Shown here: positions 31,615 through 42,339 of the stretch, one piece after another
Layout of the letters: every line of letters begins with the position of its first letter
Position numbering within the stretch: the stretch's first letter is position 1
DNA from: Ewingella americana ATCC 33852
GTDB taxonomy: Bacteria > Pseudomonadota > Gammaproteobacteria > Enterobacterales > Enterobacteriaceae
NCBI RefSeq assembly: GCF_000735345.1
Contig: NZ_JMPJ01000065.1
Coordinates: 372,001-436,000 of the forward strand
DNA: 64,000 bases
Reading direction: 5' to 3'
Made by a program: the position numbers and the translations under genes
The notes under the pieces: model-generated
Told to the model about the DNA's origin: nothing
Database searches by the model: none
The model's input: the letters and a program-made list of their open reading frames with translations, nothing else

Positions 31615-34470
31615 ATGGATAAGATCGAAGTTCGGGGCGCACGCACCCATAATCTCAAGAATATCAACCTGATTATCCCGCGCGACAAACTGATTGTTGT
31701 CACCGGCTTATCGGGTTCAGGCAAGTCCTCACTGGCGTTTGATACCCTCTATGCGGAAGGCCAGCGTCGTTACGTTGAGTCGCTGTCAGCCTATGCTCGC
31801 CAATTTTTATCCTTAATGGAAAAACCGGACGTTGACCACATCGAAGGTCTCTCTCCGGCGATTTCGATTGAGCAGAAATCCACGTCGCACAACCCGCGTT
31901 CGACGGTCGGTACCATCACTGAAATTCACGACTACCTGCGCCTGCTGTTTGCCCGCGTGGGTGAGCCACGCTGCCCGGACCACAACGTGCCGCTGTCAGC
32001 CCAGACCGTCAGCCAGATGGTCGACAATGTGCTTGCGCAGCCGGAAGGCCAGCGCCTGATGTTACTGGCGACCATCATTAAAGATCGCAAAGGCGAGCAC
32101 ACCAAGACGCTGGAGAATCTGGCGGCGCAGGGTTATATCCGCGCGCGTATTGATGGCGAAGTCTGTGACCTGTCTGATCCCCCGAAGCTGGAGTTGCAGA
32201 AAAAGCACACCATTGAAGTGGTAGTGGATCGCTTTAAAGTGCGCGAAGACATCGCCCAGCGTCTTGCGGAGTCTTTTGAAACTGCGCTAGAGCTCTCCGG
32301 CGGCACCGCCGTGGTCGCTGATATGGATGACCCGAAAGCCGACGAGATGCTGTTCTCCGCCAACTTTGCTTGCCCGATTTGTGGCTACAGCATGAGTGAG
32401 CTGGAACCGCGCATGTTCTCGTTCAACAACCCGGCCGGTGCCTGCCAGACCTGTGACGGCTTGGGCGTACAGCAGTTCTTCGACCCTGAACGCGTGGTGC
32501 AAAACCCTGAGCTTTCGCTGGCGGGTGGCGCAATTCGTGGTTGGGATCGCCGCAACTTCTACTACTTCCAGATGCTGCGCTCCTTGGGCGAGCACTATAA
32601 ATTCGACGTGGAAGCGCCTTATAGCGAACTGAGCAGCGACGTGAAACACGCCATCCTGCACGGCTCCGGCAAGGACACCATCGAGTTCAAATACATTAAC
32701 GATCGCGGTGATACCTCGATTCGTCGCCATCCGTTCGAAGGCGTGCTGCACAACATGGAGCGCCGCTATAAAGAGACGGAATCCAGCGCGGTGCGCGAAG
32801 AGTTAGCCAAATACATCAGCAATCGCCCATGTGCGTCCTGTAAAGGCACCCGCCTGCGTGAAGAAGCGCGCCACGTGTTTGTGCAGGAGACCACGCTGCC
32901 GCAGATTTCTGATTTCAGCATTGGTCATGCGATGGAATTCTTCCAAAACATGAAACTCAGCGGCCAGCGCGCCAAGATTGCTGAGAAAGTGTTGAAGGAG
33001 ATTGGCGACCGCCTGAAGTTCTTGGTCAACGTCGGGCTGAACTACCTCTCCCTCTCCCGCTCGGCAGAAACCCTGTCCGGCGGCGAGGCGCAGCGCATCC
33101 GTCTGGCTAGCCAGATTGGTGCGGGTTTGGTAGGCGTAATGTACGTGCTGGATGAACCGTCAATCGGCCTGCATCAGCGCGATAACGAACGCCTGCTGGA
33201 AACCCTGATCCACCTGCGTGACCTCGGAAACACGGTGATTGTGGTCGAGCACGACGAAGATGCGATCCGCGCCGCAGATTATGTCATCGACATCGGTCCG
33301 GGCGCTGGCGTCCACGGCGGTGAAGTGGTGGCTGAAGGTTCGGTGGATCAAATCATGGCGGTGGAAGAGTCGCTGACCGGCCAGTTCCTCAGCGGCAAGC
33401 GTGAAATCGCGCTGCCGGAGAAACGCGTTCCGGCCGACCCAACCAAAGTGCTGAAGCTGTCTGGCGCTAAGGGCAACAACTTGAAAGATGTCACCCTGAC
33501 GCTGCCGGTGGGCCTGTTTACCTGTATCACCGGCGTGTCCGGCTCGGGTAAATCGACGCTGATTAACGACACTCTGTTCCCGCTGGCCCAGCGCGAGCTG
33601 AACGGCGCGACCATCGCCGAAGCGGCACCTTATCGTGAAATCGACGGTCTGGCGCACTTCGACAAAGTGATCGACATCGACCAGAGCCCAATCGGCCGTA
33701 CCCCGCGCTCTAACCCGGCGACCTACACCGGCATTTTTACCCCGGTTCGCGAGCTGTTTGCCGGTGTGCCTGAGTCACGCGCGCGAGGCTACAACCCAGG
33801 GCGTTTCAGCTTTAACGTCAAGGGCGGGCGCTGCGAAGCCTGTCAGGGCGACGGCGTGATCAAGGTCGAAATGCACTTCTTGCCGGACATTTATGTGCCG
33901 TGCGACCAGTGCAAAGGTAAACGCTATAACCGTGAAACGCTGGAAATCAAATACAAGGGCAAGAGCATTCACGAAGTGCTGGAAATGACTATCGAAGAAG
34001 CGCGTGATTTCTTCGACGCCGTTCCTGCGCTGGCGCGTAAGCTGCAAACCCTGATGGACGTTGGCCTGACTTACATCTGCCTCGGCCAGTCAGCGACCAC
34101 GCTGTCCGGCGGTGAAGCCCAGCGTGTGAAACTGGCGCGTGAGCTGTCGAAACGCGGCACCGGCCAGACGCTGTATATTCTGGATGAGCCGACCACCGGT
34201 CTGCACTTTGCGGATATTCAGCAGCTGCTGGCGGTATTGCACCAGCTGCGCGACCAAGGCAACACCATCGTGGTTATCGAGCATAATCTGGACGTAATTA
34301 AAACGGCGGACTGGATTGTCGATTTAGGCCCGGAAGGCGGCAGCGGCGGCGGTGAGATTCTGGTCTCCGGCACGCCAGAAACCGTGGCGGAGTGCAAAGA
34401 GTCGCACACCGCGCGCTTCCTCAAGCCTATCCTTGAGCACCATAAGCAGAAAGCCAAGAAGTCGGCCTAA
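31615..34470 (+). CDS. uvrA: UvrA, excinuclease ABC subunit A
   Basis: The 951-residue damage-recognition ATPase of nucleotide excision repair. As a dimer it loads UvrB on DNA lesions. Two ABC ATPase modules are present: the first Walker A G-L-S-G-S-G-K-S (31-38), the second G-V-S-G-S-G-K-S, each with its signature L-S-G-G-E-A-Q-R and Walker B V-L-D-E-P / I-L-D-E-P. Zinc-binding cysteines are visible in C-P-I-C, C-A-S-C and in C-E-A-C/C-D-Q-C. It is collinear with E. coli UvrA (940 residues), with a short lysine-rich C-terminal addition. Transcription is SOS-inducible through the LexA box upstream. Confidence 0.98.
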   Translation: MDKIEVRGARTHNLKNINLIIPRDKLIVVTGLSGSGKSSLAFDTLYAEGQRRYVESLSAYARQFLSLMEKPDVDHIEGLSPAISIEQKSTSHNPRSTVGTITEIHDYLRLLFARVGEPRCPDHNVPLSAQTVSQMVDNVLAQPEGQRLMLLATIIKDRKGEHTKTLENLAAQGYIRARIDGEVCDLSDPPKLELQKKHTIEVVVDRFKVREDIAQRLAESFETALELSGGTAVVADMDDPKADEMLFSANFACPICGYSMSELEPRMFSFNNPAGACQTCDGLGVQQFFDPERVVQNPELSLAGGAIRGWDRRNFYYFQMLRSLGEHYKFDVEAPYSELSSDVKHAILHGSGKDTIEFKYINDRGDTSIRRHPFEGVLHNMERRYKETESSAVREELAKYISNRPCASCKGTRLREEARHVFVQETTLPQISDFSIGHAMEFFQNMKLSGQRAKIAEKVLKEIGDRLKFLVNVGLNYLSLSRSAETLSGGEAQRIRLASQIGAGLVGVMYVLDEPSIGLHQRDNERLLETLIHLRDLGNTVIVVEHDEDAIRAADYVIDIGPGAGVHGGEVVAEGSVDQIMAVEESLTGQFLSGKREIALPEKRVPADPTKVLKLSGAKGNNLKDVTLTLPVGLFTCITGVSGSGKSTLINDTLFPLAQRELNGATIAEAAPYREIDGLAHFDKVIDIDQSPIGRTPRSNPATYTGIFTPVRELFAGVPESRARGYNPGRFSFNVKGGRCEACQGDGVIKVEMHFLPDIYVPCDQCKGKRYNRETLEIKYKGKSIHEVLEMTIEEARDFFDAVPALARKLQTLMDVGLTYICLGQSATTLSGGEAQRVKLARELSKRGTGQTLYILDEPTTGLHFADIQQLLAVLHQLRDQGNTIVVIEHNLDVIKTADWIVDLGPEGGSGGGEILVSGTPETVAECKESHTARFLKPILEHHKQKAKKSA

Positions 34471-34481
34471 TGCTTCTCACT

Positions 34482-34504
34482 CCTTCTCCTGCCTTGGGAG
34501 AAGG
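34482..34504. terminator. Hairpin between uvrA and the LysR gene
   Basis: CCTTCTCC (34482-34489) and GGAGAAGG (34497-34504) form an 8-bp stem with a 7-base loop in the 48-bp convergent gap. There is no clear T-run on either side, so its role as a terminator is likely but not certain. Confidence 0.55.
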
Positions 34505-34518
34505 GGTGATCTCCTCGC

Positions 34519-35418
34519 CTATTCGCTGTGGATCTGCGGCAACTGCCCCAGCCTGTCACAGGCAAAATCCCAAAACGTTCTCACCTTACGCGGCATTCTT
34601 TCCACCTTTTGCGCCACCAATTGCACCGGCATCGGCAGTGGTTCTTCGTCGGGCAATAGCCGAACCATCGTCCCTGCGGCCAAATCATCCGCCACCTGAT
34701 AACTCAGCAGGCGCGCAATACCGTGTCCGGCGCGCACCGCCAGCAGTTGGGACTCGACTTCGTTAAACATCAAACGGGGCGAAAGCTTAACGCGCAGCCC
34801 GTCCTCCCTCGGCCCGAAACGCCACTCCCGGCGCGGCGCTTTTAAGGTACTGAGAATGATTTGGTGTTCGGTTAACTCGGCGGGTTCACGCGGCTGGCCA
34901 TGCTTCGCCACATATTCGCGGCTCGCCACCAGCATGCGAGTCACCTCTCCGACCTTGCGCGCCACCTTGCTCGAATCCTCCAGATGGCCGATGCGGATCG
35001 CCAAATCCAGACCTTCGTCAATCAGGTCTACATTGCGGTCATTCAGCAGCATTTCTATTTGCATATCAGGGTGTAACGTGAGGAACTCCATCACCAGCGG
35101 GGCGATGTGCTTGCGGCCAAACTGCACCGGCGCGGTGATGCGTAACAGGCCGCTGAGCTGGGTTTCGGCGGTGTCGAGCAGGGCTTCTTGATAGTGGCCA
35201 ATCAAGCGTTGCGCCTTCTCCGCCAGCCGCGCTCCGGCCTCGGTCGGCGCGAGCCGTCGCGTAGTGCGCTCAACCAGCCGGGCGCCAAAGCGCTGCTCCA
35301 GAGAGGCAATCGCGCGAGTGATGGCCGGAGCCGAGCGCCGGGTTTTACGCGCCGCCTCGGCCAGACTGCCGTATTGCAGCACGGCCACGAAAATTTCCAG
35401 CTCGTCTAAACGGTCCAT
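34519..35418 (-). CDS. LysR-family transcriptional regulator
   Basis: A 299-residue LysR regulator. The N-terminal HTH shows Y-G-S-L-A-E-A-A-R-K-T-R-R-S-A-P-A-I-T and the wing F-G-A-R-L-V-E-R-T-T-R-R. The effector domain follows, with L-R-I-T-A-P-V-Q-F-G at its start. ATG 35418 has a GGAAG ribosome site 6 bases upstream and begins M-D-R-L-D-E-L; the frame to 35439 is not needed. It diverges from the GST gene at 35520 and probably controls it and the flavin-type oxidase gene that follows. Confidence 0.9.
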   Translation of the reverse strand: MDRLDELEIFVAVLQYGSLAEAARKTRRSAPAITRAIASLEQRFGARLVERTTRRLAPTEAGARLAEKAQRLIGHYQEALLDTAETQLSGLLRITAPVQFGRKHIAPLVMEFLTLHPDMQIEMLLNDRNVDLIDEGLDLAIRIGHLEDSSKVARKVGEVTRMLVASREYVAKHGQPREPAELTEHQIILSTLKAPRREWRFGPREDGLRVKLSPRLMFNEVESQLLAVRAGHGIARLLSYQVADDLAAGTMVRLLPDEEPLPMPVQLVAQKVERMPRKVRTFWDFACDRLGQLPQIHSE

Positions 35419-35519
35419 AGATTCTTCCACAAACTGCAACGGTATATTTCAATATTGGCGGATTCACTTTGTTTGTTGCAAGAGTAATCTGTAGATAACC
35501 CGAACAAGGAGAATCACTG

Positions 35520-36140
35520 ATGCCGCACATTAAACTTTACGCCACCCCGCTGTCTGGTCACTGCCACCGCGTGGTTTTACTGCTCAACATGCTCAGCCTG
35601 CCGTTCGAATATATCGATGCGCCTGCGACGCTGCGCCAAACCGACGAATTCAAAAAACTGAGCCCGCTGGCGCAAGTTCCAGTGCTGGTTGATGGTGAGC
35701 TGGTGCTGACCGACAGCAACGCCATCATGGTTTATCTGGTGAAACGCTACGCGCCAGACAGCCACTGGCTGCCGGAAGACGCGGTTGAAGCCGCTCAGGT
35801 GCAGCAGTGGTTGTCAAAAGCCGCCGGTGAGATCCGCTACGGCGTGGCATCTGCCCGCATGGTGACTCAGTTCAAAGCACCGGAAAACTACGACGCGGCG
35901 ATTGCCGTTGCACGCAAGTTCTTGCCTCATCTGGAAGCCCATTTGAGCCAGCACGAGTTTCTGGCGACCGATAAAGCAACCATCGCCGATCTGGCCTGCT
36001 CTTGCTATGTCAAAACTGCGCCAGAGGGCGGCATTTCTCTCGCCAATTATCCGTCGATTCGTCGCTGGCTCGCGCACATTGAAAAACTGCCCGGCTACCA
36101 GCCGCAGCCAGAGCTGACGCGACCTGCCGAAGTGATCTAA
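35520..36140 (+). CDS. Glutathione S-transferase
   Basis: A 206-residue GST. N-terminal thioredoxin-like domain: K-L-Y-A-T-P-L-S-G-H-C-H-R-V with the serine/cysteine region that binds glutathione, V-P-V-L-V-D-G with the cis-proline, and D-S-N-A-I-M-V-Y-L. The C-terminal domain has T-I-A-D-L-A-C-S-C-Y, the conserved N-capping motif. It diverges from the LysR gene and is followed after 33 bases by a flavin-type oxidase gene, which suggests a small detoxification operon. Confidence 0.92.
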   Translation: MPHIKLYATPLSGHCHRVVLLLNMLSLPFEYIDAPATLRQTDEFKKLSPLAQVPVLVDGELVLTDSNAIMVYLVKRYAPDSHWLPEDAVEAAQVQQWLSKAAGEIRYGVASARMVTQFKAPENYDAAIAVARKFLPHLEAHLSQHEFLATDKATIADLACSCYVKTAPEGGISLANYPSIRRWLAHIEKLPGYQPQPELTRPAEVI

Positions 36141-36173
36141 CAGCCATATTAAGCCAGTAAGTCGGGGTGGATA

Positions 36174-37103
36174 ATGAGCGAATCCTTAGTGGTGAATGAT
36201 GTTTTCCATCCTGACGAACGACGGGCGCAGGCACTGGCGCAGTTTGATATCAAAAGCGCGCCAATCCGCCCCGCCATGCCGGAGCAGCACCGGACGTTTT
36301 TCGCCGGTTTACCCTATTTGCTGGCTTCCACCATTGATGATGAAGGCTGGCCGCTGACGACACTTTTCACCGGCCCGCCGGGCTTTGTCAGCTCGCCGGA
36401 CGATACGCATCTACGCATTAATGCCCCGCGTCGGCAGGATGACCCGGCGCTGAACGCCATGTTCTCCGGTAAAGAGATTGGCATTTTAGGGATCGACTTC
36501 TCCAACCGCCGCCGTAACCGAGCCAACGGGCGGATCGGCCGGATGGATAAGAACCGTATTGAGATCGCGATAGATCAAAGCTTCGGCAACTGCCCGAAAT
36601 ACATTCAGATCCGCGAGATCTACCCCGTGGACAGCACGACGCCGCCTGCTGCCAGAGAGGATCTGGCCCAGATGGACGACCAAGCGCGGGCGCTGATTAG
36701 CCGCGCCGACACTCTGTTTGTCGCCTCTCACGCCTACAGCGAAAAAGCGCAGGGCGGCGCGGATGTCTCGCATCGCGGCGGGCAAGCGGGCTTTGTGAAG
36801 ATAGACGGAAATCGCCTGTGGATCCCGGATTTCGTCGGCAACAAGTTTATGAATACGTTGGGAAATCTTCTGGCTAAGCCGAAGGCTGCCCTGCTGTTCC
36901 CCGACTTCGACACTGGCGATATTCTGCATTTGCAGGGCACCACGGAGATTGTCTGGCAGCCAGAAACGATTAAAGGCCCCGAAGGAGCCCAGCGTTATTG
37001 GTGTGTCGATGTCCAGCGGGCGTGGCGCTTTCGTCAGGCACTGCCTTGGCGCGGGCGCAACGTGGAGTATTCACCCGCCTCGTTAGGCACCGGCCAGTGG
37101 TAG
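36174..37103 (+). CDS. Pyridoxamine-5'-phosphate-oxidase-like flavin-binding protein
   Basis: A 309-residue protein of the pyridoxamine 5'-phosphate oxidase-like split-barrel superfamily, members of which bind FMN or a related cofactor. Two barrel halves are seen: the first around residues 38-110 (P-Y-L-L-A-S-T-I-D-D-E-G-W-P) and the second around 185-270 (A-D-T-L-F-V-A-S-H and G-F-V-K-I-D-G-N-R-L-W-I-P-D). N-R-R-R-N-R-A-N-G-R is a basic loop likely to bind a phosphate. It is downstream of the GST gene in one operon. Similar proteins are often annotated as flavin-nucleotide-binding; the reaction is not known. It is cytoplasmic. Confidence 0.8.
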   Translation: MSESLVVNDVFHPDERRAQALAQFDIKSAPIRPAMPEQHRTFFAGLPYLLASTIDDEGWPLTTLFTGPPGFVSSPDDTHLRINAPRRQDDPALNAMFSGKEIGILGIDFSNRRRNRANGRIGRMDKNRIEIAIDQSFGNCPKYIQIREIYPVDSTTPPAAREDLAQMDDQARALISRADTLFVASHAYSEKAQGGADVSHRGGQAGFVKIDGNRLWIPDFVGNKFMNTLGNLLAKPKAALLFPDFDTGDILHLQGTTEIVWQPETIKGPEGAQRYWCVDVQRAWRFRQALPWRGRNVEYSPASLGTGQW

Positions 37104-37105
37104 CG

Positions 37106-37468
37106 CTACGCGCCTAAACCGTGGCGCGTCTCTTCCGGCAGAGCAGCTACCACCAGCTGATAAGAGCTGTCTATCAGGTAGTAAAACTGCGAATCCGGCA
37201 AGTCGCCATCGATATAAATAGTGTTCCAGTGCGCCTTGTTCAGCTTATCGCCGGGGATCACGCATTCGTGCTTGGCCCGCAGGTCGTCGGCCAATTCGGC
37301 ACTGGTTTTGAGCGAAATCGCCTGCCGCCCGTTGCATTCGCAAAACATGGCAAACATCACGTCCGCCACTTTAATTTGGTTAGCGCCGCGCTGGGTATTC
37401 TGCGTGGCCTCCGCGCCCGGCTTCCCCAGACAATAATCGAGTAATTCCTCATTGGTCATTTTGTTCAT
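37106..37468 (-). CDS. yjbR: YjbR/MmcQ family protein
   Basis: A 120-residue protein matching E. coli YjbR (MmcQ/YjbR family). It shares [32 protein letters not shown] and L-N-K-A-H-W-N-T. The fold resembles a double-wing DNA-binding structure, and the function is unknown. The first ATG overlaps the yjbQ stop (ATGA at 37468-37465); a second ATG three codons later is also possible. It follows yjbQ as in E. coli. Confidence 0.9.
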   Translation of the reverse strand: MNKMTNEELLDYCLGKPGAEATQNTQRGANQIKVADVMFAMFCECNGRQAISLKTSAELADDLRAKHECVIPGDKLNKAHWNTIYIDGDLPDSQFYYLIDSSYQLVVAALPEETRHGLGA

Positions 37469-37881
37469 TCCCCTTGCAAGGTAGCGACGATCCGGCGCTG
37501 TCCGCCGTCGATCCGGTGTTCGCCCAGCCAGATGCCTTGCCAGGTGCCTAACACCAGTTTGCCCTTCGAAACGGGCAGCATTAATGATGCCCCCAAAAGT
37601 GACGATTTAATGTGACCCGGCATATCGTCTCGCCCTTCGTAATCGTGCTCATAGGGCGCGTTTTCCGGCACGCTGCGCATGAAATGCTGCTCCATGTCCA
37701 CGCGAACCGTCGGATCGCAGTTTTCATTCAGCGTCAGCGACGCCGAGGTGTGCTGGATAAACAGATGCAACAAGCCAATTTGCACCTCGTGCAGACGCTG
37801 GATTTGACTGACCACTTCGTCAGTCACCAGATGAAAACCGCGCGATTTCGCACTAAGGGTGAAGGTCTGCTGATGCCACAT
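37465..37881 (-). CDS. yjbQ: YjbQ, secondary thiamine-phosphate synthase-like protein
   Basis: A 138-residue protein of the YjbQ/UPF0047 family, the same length as E. coli YjbQ. It shares [30 protein letters not shown] and [12 protein letters not shown]. The family has weak thiamine-phosphate synthase activity. ATG 37881 has an AGGAGAG ribosome site; the frame to 37896 is not needed. It is coupled to yjbR. Confidence 0.93.
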   Translation of the reverse strand: MWHQQTFTLSAKSRGFHLVTDEVVSQIQRLHEVQIGLLHLFIQHTSASLTLNENCDPTVRVDMEQHFMRSVPENAPYEHDYEGRDDMPGHIKSSLLGASLMLPVSKGKLVLGTWQGIWLGEHRIDGGQRRIVATLQGE

Positions 37882-37924
37882 AATCTCTCCTGCCAAAACG
37901 GTTGCTCGTTAAGGATAGCAGCCA

Positions 37925-37952
37925 ATAAAAAAGGCCGACATTGCTGTCGGCC
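37925..37952 (-). terminator. tyrB terminator
   Basis: GGCCGACA (37933-37940), loop TTGC and TGTCGGCC (37945-37952) form a perfect 8-bp stem followed, on the minus strand, by six T residues. It lies 52 bases after the tyrB stop and 44 before yjbQ. Confidence 0.93.
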
Positions 37953-38003
37953 CTTAAAAACGCTTCCCGCAGAAAAATCAGAGTGCAGGAAGGATGGCGA
38001 GAA

Positions 38004-39197
38004 TTACTGAACGGCGGCGAATGCCTCAGCAACCTGCTTCACGTTATGGTGATTCAGGCCCGCCATGCAGACGCGGCCGCTGGCAATCAGGTATACGCCG
38101 AACTCTTCACGCAGGCGGTCAACCTGCGCCACGCTGAAGCCGGTGTAGCTGAACATGCCGCGCTGTTGCAGCAGGTAATCAAAGTTACGGTTCGGCAGCG
38201 AGACTTTCAGGCTGTTGACCAGCGTCTGGCGCATTTCGAGAATACGCGAACGCATGTTTTCCACTTCGCTCAGCCATTGGGCTTTCAGTTGGGTGTCATT
38301 CAGCACTTTCGCTACTACCTGCGCACCAAAGTTTGGCGGGCTGGAGTAGTTACGGCGCACGGTGGCTTTCAACTGGCCGAGCACGCGACCGGCTGATTCA
38401 GCATTTTCACACACCACGGACAGGCCGCCAACGCGCTCGCCGTACAGCGAGAAAATCTTGGAAAAGGAGTTGCTGACGAAGCACGTCACGCCCGCCGCCG
38501 CCATTTCACGAATGGCATAAACGTCTTCGTCGATACCCGCGCCGTAGCCCTGATAAGCGATGTCGAGGAAGGGGATCAGGTCGCGCTGTTTCGCGATTTC
38601 AATCACTTGGTCCCACTGCGCTGGGGTCAGGTCAGAACCCGTTGGGTTGTGGCAGCACGGGTGCAGCAAGACGATGCTCTGCGCTGGCAGGGTTTTCAGC
38701 GTCTCGAGCATACCGGCGAAGTTCACGCCGAGGCTTGTTGGATCAAAGTACGGGTAAGTGTGAACCTTGAAACCCGCGCCGCTAAAGATAGCCACGTGGT
38801 TATCCCAGGTTGGGTCGCTCACCCAGACTTCTGAATTCGGGAAGTAGGTTTTCAGGAAATCAGCACCAACTTTCAGCGCGCCTGAGCCGCCAACGGTCTG
38901 AATAGTCGCAATGCGCCCCTCTTTCAGCGCCGGGTGTTCAGCCCCAAATAACAGCGTCTGAATCGCGCTGCGGTAGGCCGGCAAGCCGTCCATCGGCAAG
39001 TAGACTGACGCCGCCTGAGGCTGGGCGTTCAGCCATTCCTCCGCGGCCGCCACCGAAGGCAATTGAGGGATAATACCTTGCTCGTCGTAATACAAACCGA
39101 TGCTCAGGTTAACCTTCTTCTCTCTTGGATCATTTTTGAAACTGTCCATCAGTGACAGGATCGGGTCACCCGCATAGGCATCGACATGTTGGAACAC
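38004..39197 (-). CDS. tyrB: TyrB, aromatic-amino-acid aminotransferase
   Basis: The PLP-dependent enzyme that makes tyrosine, phenylalanine and leucine from their keto acids. It is collinear with E. coli TyrB. The PLP lysine is in [17 protein letters not shown] (about K247), P-C-C-H-N-P-T-G and [10 protein letters not shown] bind the cofactor, and R-R-N-Y-S-S-P-P is conserved. The frame extends to ATG 39206, but the GTG at 39197 has the proper AGGAG spacing and gives 397 residues, exactly the E. coli length and start. No TyrR box was recognised upstream. Confidence 0.97.
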   Translation of the reverse strand: MFQHVDAYAGDPILSLMDSFKNDPREKKVNLSIGLYYDEQGIIPQLPSVAAAEEWLNAQPQAASVYLPMDGLPAYRSAIQTLLFGAEHPALKEGRIATIQTVGGSGALKVGADFLKTYFPNSEVWVSDPTWDNHVAIFSGAGFKVHTYPYFDPTSLGVNFAGMLETLKTLPAQSIVLLHPCCHNPTGSDLTPAQWDQVIEIAKQRDLIPFLDIAYQGYGAGIDEDVYAIREMAAAGVTCFVSNSFSKIFSLYGERVGGLSVVCENAESAGRVLGQLKATVRRNYSSPPNFGAQVVAKVLNDTQLKAQWLSEVENMRSRILEMRQTLVNSLKVSLPNRNFDYLLQQRGMFSYTGFSVAQVDRLREEFGVYLIASGRVCMAGLNHHNVKQVAEAFAAVQ

Positions 39198-39359
39198 GGT
39201 ATACATCTCCTCGGTGGTTTATTTTCAGATGATCGACTTCAGCGAATCTCTATCCAGCGCCGCGCAGTCGCGGCGGCGGTGCGATTAGGGTCGATCACAT
39301 GATTCAGCTTGCTTCACAGACTAACAAAGTTTGTTAAAAAAAATGACTACTATATGGTG

Positions 39360-40292
39360 TCAATTTACGAACATTATTCGTGCGTCAAATCTGCGTGAGA
39401 GCTGCTGTTCACGGAACTTTTCAATCACGAAATCCACAAAAACTCGGGTCTTTGCGGGCAGCATTTTATGGGTCGGAAAATAGAGCGACAGCGAGCCGTT
39501 TTCGGCATACCAATTGGGCAGCACGCGAACCAGCCGACCACTCTCCAGATAGGGCAGTAAATTGGGTAAGCTGGCGACCACGATGCCCAATCCCATCACC
39601 GCCGCCTCGCAGCAAGCCTCTGGCTCGTTGAAGGTCATTCGTTCCGGCAGCGAAATAGCGGCCTGACGGTCTTGGCTGTCGCGCAGGATAAAATTACGCA
39701 CTCGCCCGGTCTGCGGCGAACGAATGCGGATCCCCTCGCCAAAGGCTAAATCTTCGGGTTCGACAAAAGCAGGCTTACGGGCAAGGTAAGCGGGCGACGC
39801 GGCCAAAACGGTATGCGCGGGCGCGAGTTCACGGGCGACAATCCCCTGCGGCAGTTCAAATCCCCCGCCAATTGCGGCATCAAACCGCTCGCCAATCAGG
39901 TCGATTTTACGATTATCAAATTCCCAATCCGGGCGAATAAGAGGGTAGCGGCCCAAAAACTCGTCCAGCAAAGGCAGTAAATAGTGAATACCAAAGTGCG
40001 TGCCGACGCTCACCTTCAATGACCCTGAAGGATGCTGCCCGCTGCTGTCCAGACTGTTCATCGCCCTCTGAATCGATGCCAAGCCACCACGAACCTCAAG
40101 CAAAAAGCGCTCGCCCGCTTCGGTTAGCGTAAGTTTTCGCGTGCTGCGCTGGAAGAGCCGCACCCCAAGCTGGGCTTCCAGCGTGGTCACATTTTTGCCC
40201 ACCGCGGCTGAGGTCAATGCCAAACGCCGCCCCGCCGCCGAAAAACTGCCGGTATCGGCACTCTCAACAAAGCATTCCAGATGATTAATCAT
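39360..40292 (-). CDS. LysR-family transcriptional regulator
   Basis: A 310-residue LysR regulator. The HTH shows T-G-S-F-S-A-A-G-R-R-L-A-L-T-S-A-A-V and the wing L-G-V-R-L-F-Q-R-S-T-R-K. It diverges from the BdcA-like SDR gene at 40417, its probable target. The start at ATG 40292 gives the usual family N-terminus, but the ribosome site is weak and ATG 40310 is possible. Confidence 0.9.
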   Translation of the reverse strand: MINHLECFVESADTGSFSAAGRRLALTSAAVGKNVTTLEAQLGVRLFQRSTRKLTLTEAGERFLLEVRGGLASIQRAMNSLDSSGQHPSGSLKVSVGTHFGIHYLLPLLDEFLGRYPLIRPDWEFDNRKIDLIGERFDAAIGGGFELPQGIVARELAPAHTVLAASPAYLARKPAFVEPEDLAFGEGIRIRSPQTGRVRNFILRDSQDRQAAISLPERMTFNEPEACCEAAVMGLGIVVASLPNLLPYLESGRLVRVLPNWYAENGSLSLYFPTHKMLPAKTRVFVDFVIEKFREQQLSRRFDARIMFVN

Positions 40293-40416
40293 GCTCTTAG
40301 CCCATTTCAAACTTTTGGTTTGAAATGATTATAGCGATTACTGGCTATTCCTAACCTAATTTCAGGTCAATACTTGTCTCCATCAACACCTCTTCCTAAT
40401 GATTTGGAGATATACC

Positions 40417-41175
40417 ATGAACACCACAACACATTCTGCTTCACTGGCTGGCAAAGTCGCTTTCGTCCAAGGCGGCGCACGGGGTATCGGCGCGGCTATC
40501 GTGCGCCGTTTAGCTGAGGAAGGCGCGAGCGTGGCCTTCACCTACGTCTCTTCGGCAGACAAAGCCAAGGCGCTGGCGGAAGACGTTGAAAAAGCGGGCG
40601 GCAAAGCCTTAGCGATTCAGGCCGACAGCGCCAGTGAGCAGGCCGTTCGTCTGGCTGTCACACAGGCGGCCAAGCATTTCGGTCACTTAGATATTTTGGT
40701 CAATAACGCCGGAGTTTTGGCCGTCGCGCCGCTCGACGAATTCAGCATGGAAGACTTTGACCGCACGCTGGCCATCAATGTGCGCAGCGTGTTTGTTGCC
40801 AGTCAGGAAGCGGCGCGCCACATGCCGGAAGGCGGGCGTATCATCAATATCGGCAGCACCAACGCAGATCGCATGCCTTTCGCCGGTGGCGCGGTGTATG
40901 CCATGAGTAAATCAGCGATTGTGGGCCTCACTAAGGGTTTGGCGCGGGATTTAGGCACTCGTGGGATAACTGTAAATAACGTTCAGCCCGGCCCGGTCGA
41001 TACCGATATGAACCCGGCAGCAGGTGAAATGGCCGATGAGTTAACTAAGCTGATTGCGGTAAACCGTTATGGCAAAGACAGCGAAATCGCTGCCTTTGTG
41101 GCTTTCCTTTCTGGCCCCGAGGCGGGTTATATCAGCGGAGCCAGCCTGACTATCGACGGTGGTTTCGGCGCCTGA
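40417..41175 (+). CDS. BdcA-like SDR oxidoreductase
   Basis: A 252-residue classical SDR strongly resembling E. coli BdcA, a protein reported to bind cyclic-di-GMP and affect biofilm dispersal. The motif G-G-A-R-G-I-G-A-A-I-V-R-R (cofactor) and the shared run M-P-E-G-G-R-I-I-N-I-G-S-T-N are present. Catalytic Y-A-M-S-K and the following G-L-T-K-G-L-A-R-D-L-G are also present, then P-G-P-V-D-T-D. ATG 40417 follows TTGGAGA by 6 bases. It diverges from a LysR gene, where E. coli bdcA has a TetR-type regulator instead. A catalytic role on a small carbonyl substrate is equally possible. Confidence 0.85.
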   Translation: MNTTTHSASLAGKVAFVQGGARGIGAAIVRRLAEEGASVAFTYVSSADKAKALAEDVEKAGGKALAIQADSASEQAVRLAVTQAAKHFGHLDILVNNAGVLAVAPLDEFSMEDFDRTLAINVRSVFVASQEAARHMPEGGRIINIGSTNADRMPFAGGAVYAMSKSAIVGLTKGLARDLGTRGITVNNVQPGPVDTDMNPAAGEMADELTKLIAVNRYGKDSEIAAFVAFLSGPEAGYISGASLTIDGGFGA

Positions 41176-41181
41176 TACCAC

Positions 41182-42267
41182 TCAGGCGTCATTACCGACA
41201 TAAACGCGGGCAGTGCGGGCGGTCAACTGAGTGACCAGCTCGTACTGGCTGATGCCGGTCGCGGCGGCGATCTGTTCGACCGGCAGCCCCTCTCCCCAGA
41301 AAATCACTTCATCACCCACGCGGTCGGTGGCGTCCGGGCCGAGATCGACAGAAATCATGTCCATAGAAACGCGCCCGACGATAGGCAAGATGCGGCCATT
41401 GACCAGCACCGGCGTGCCGCTCGGCGCGCTTCTCGGGTAGCCGTCGCCATAGCCCATCGCCACGACGCCAAGTCTTGTGTTCCGCGTGCTGCGCCAAATT
41501 CCGCCGTAACCCACGGGTTCACCAGAGGCGTGGTCGCGCACGGCGATCAGGCTGGAGGTCAGGGTCATCGCAGGTTTTAAGCCAAAATGGGCGGCGTCGG
41601 CAAAGCTCATCGGCGAGACGCCGTAGAGGATCAGACCGGCGCGCACCAAGTCGTGATGGGCTTCGGGCCATTGGAGAATTCCGCTTGAGGCGGCAAGAGA
41701 TTTCAGCCCCGGCTTGTCCTGAATAAATTGCTGGAAGCAGCGAATCTGGTCAGGGGTGGCTTCAGCGTCCGGCTCGTCGGCACGGGCGAAGTGGCTCATG
41801 ATATTGACCGGTTGACGGACATTCGGGCAGGCGCTGAGCCGCTGATAAAACGCCTCGGCTTCGGCTGGGTGAACACCAAGACGGTGCATGCCGGTGTCGA
41901 GCTTCATCCATACCGTGAGCGGCCGTTCGAGCTTCGCCTGCTCCAGAGCTTGCAGCTGCTCAAGGCTGTGAACCGCGGTTTCCAGCCCATGCGCGGCCAC
42001 AACAGGCAGCTCATCGGCGCTGAAGAAACCTTCCAGCAGCAAAATAGGTTTAATGATCCCGCCAGCCCGCAGCGTTAATGCTTCGCTCAGGCGGGCCACG
42101 CCATAGCAATCTGCATCCTGCAAAGCCTGCGCAGCTTCCAGCAAACCGTGTCCGTAAGCGTTAGCCTTCACCACCGCCACCACACGATTTTGCGGCGCCA
42201 AATGCCGCACCCGTTGCAGATTATGTCGCAGAGCGCGGCAATCAATGACAGCCGTAGCCGCTTTCAT
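41182..42267 (-). CDS. alr: Alanine racemase
   Basis: A 361-residue PLP enzyme that makes D-alanine for peptidoglycan. The cofactor lysine is K34 in [10 protein letters not shown]. The opposite base tyrosine is in M-G-Y-G-D-G-Y-P-R. Length matches E. coli Alr (359). The frame to 42330 is not used: ATG 42267 has AAGGAATCAAG upstream and starts M-K-A-A-T-A-V-I-D. It follows dnaB, as in E. coli, but a dyad repeat separates the two genes. Confidence 0.96.
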   Translation of the reverse strand: MKAATAVIDCRALRHNLQRVRHLAPQNRVVAVVKANAYGHGLLEAAQALQDADCYGVARLSEALTLRAGGIIKPILLLEGFFSADELPVVAAHGLETAVHSLEQLQALEQAKLERPLTVWMKLDTGMHRLGVHPAEAEAFYQRLSACPNVRQPVNIMSHFARADEPDAEATPDQIRCFQQFIQDKPGLKSLAASSGILQWPEAHHDLVRAGLILYGVSPMSFADAAHFGLKPAMTLTSSLIAVRDHASGEPVGYGGIWRSTRNTRLGVVAMGYGDGYPRSAPSGTPVLVNGRILPIVGRVSMDMISVDLGPDATDRVGDEVIFWGEGLPVEQIAAATGISQYELVTQLTARTARVYVGNDA

Positions 42268-42339
42268 CTTGATTCCTTTATAAATTCTTAATTTAAAAAT
42301 GACACCCCTAGCTTCATAGGGAATTAACACGAAAGCTAA

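Noticed and set aside
39198-39359. TyrR box upstream of tyrB
   Set aside because: No sequence close to TGTAAA-N6-TTTACA was found. The weak GTGTCAATTTAC near 39357 is too poor to claim.
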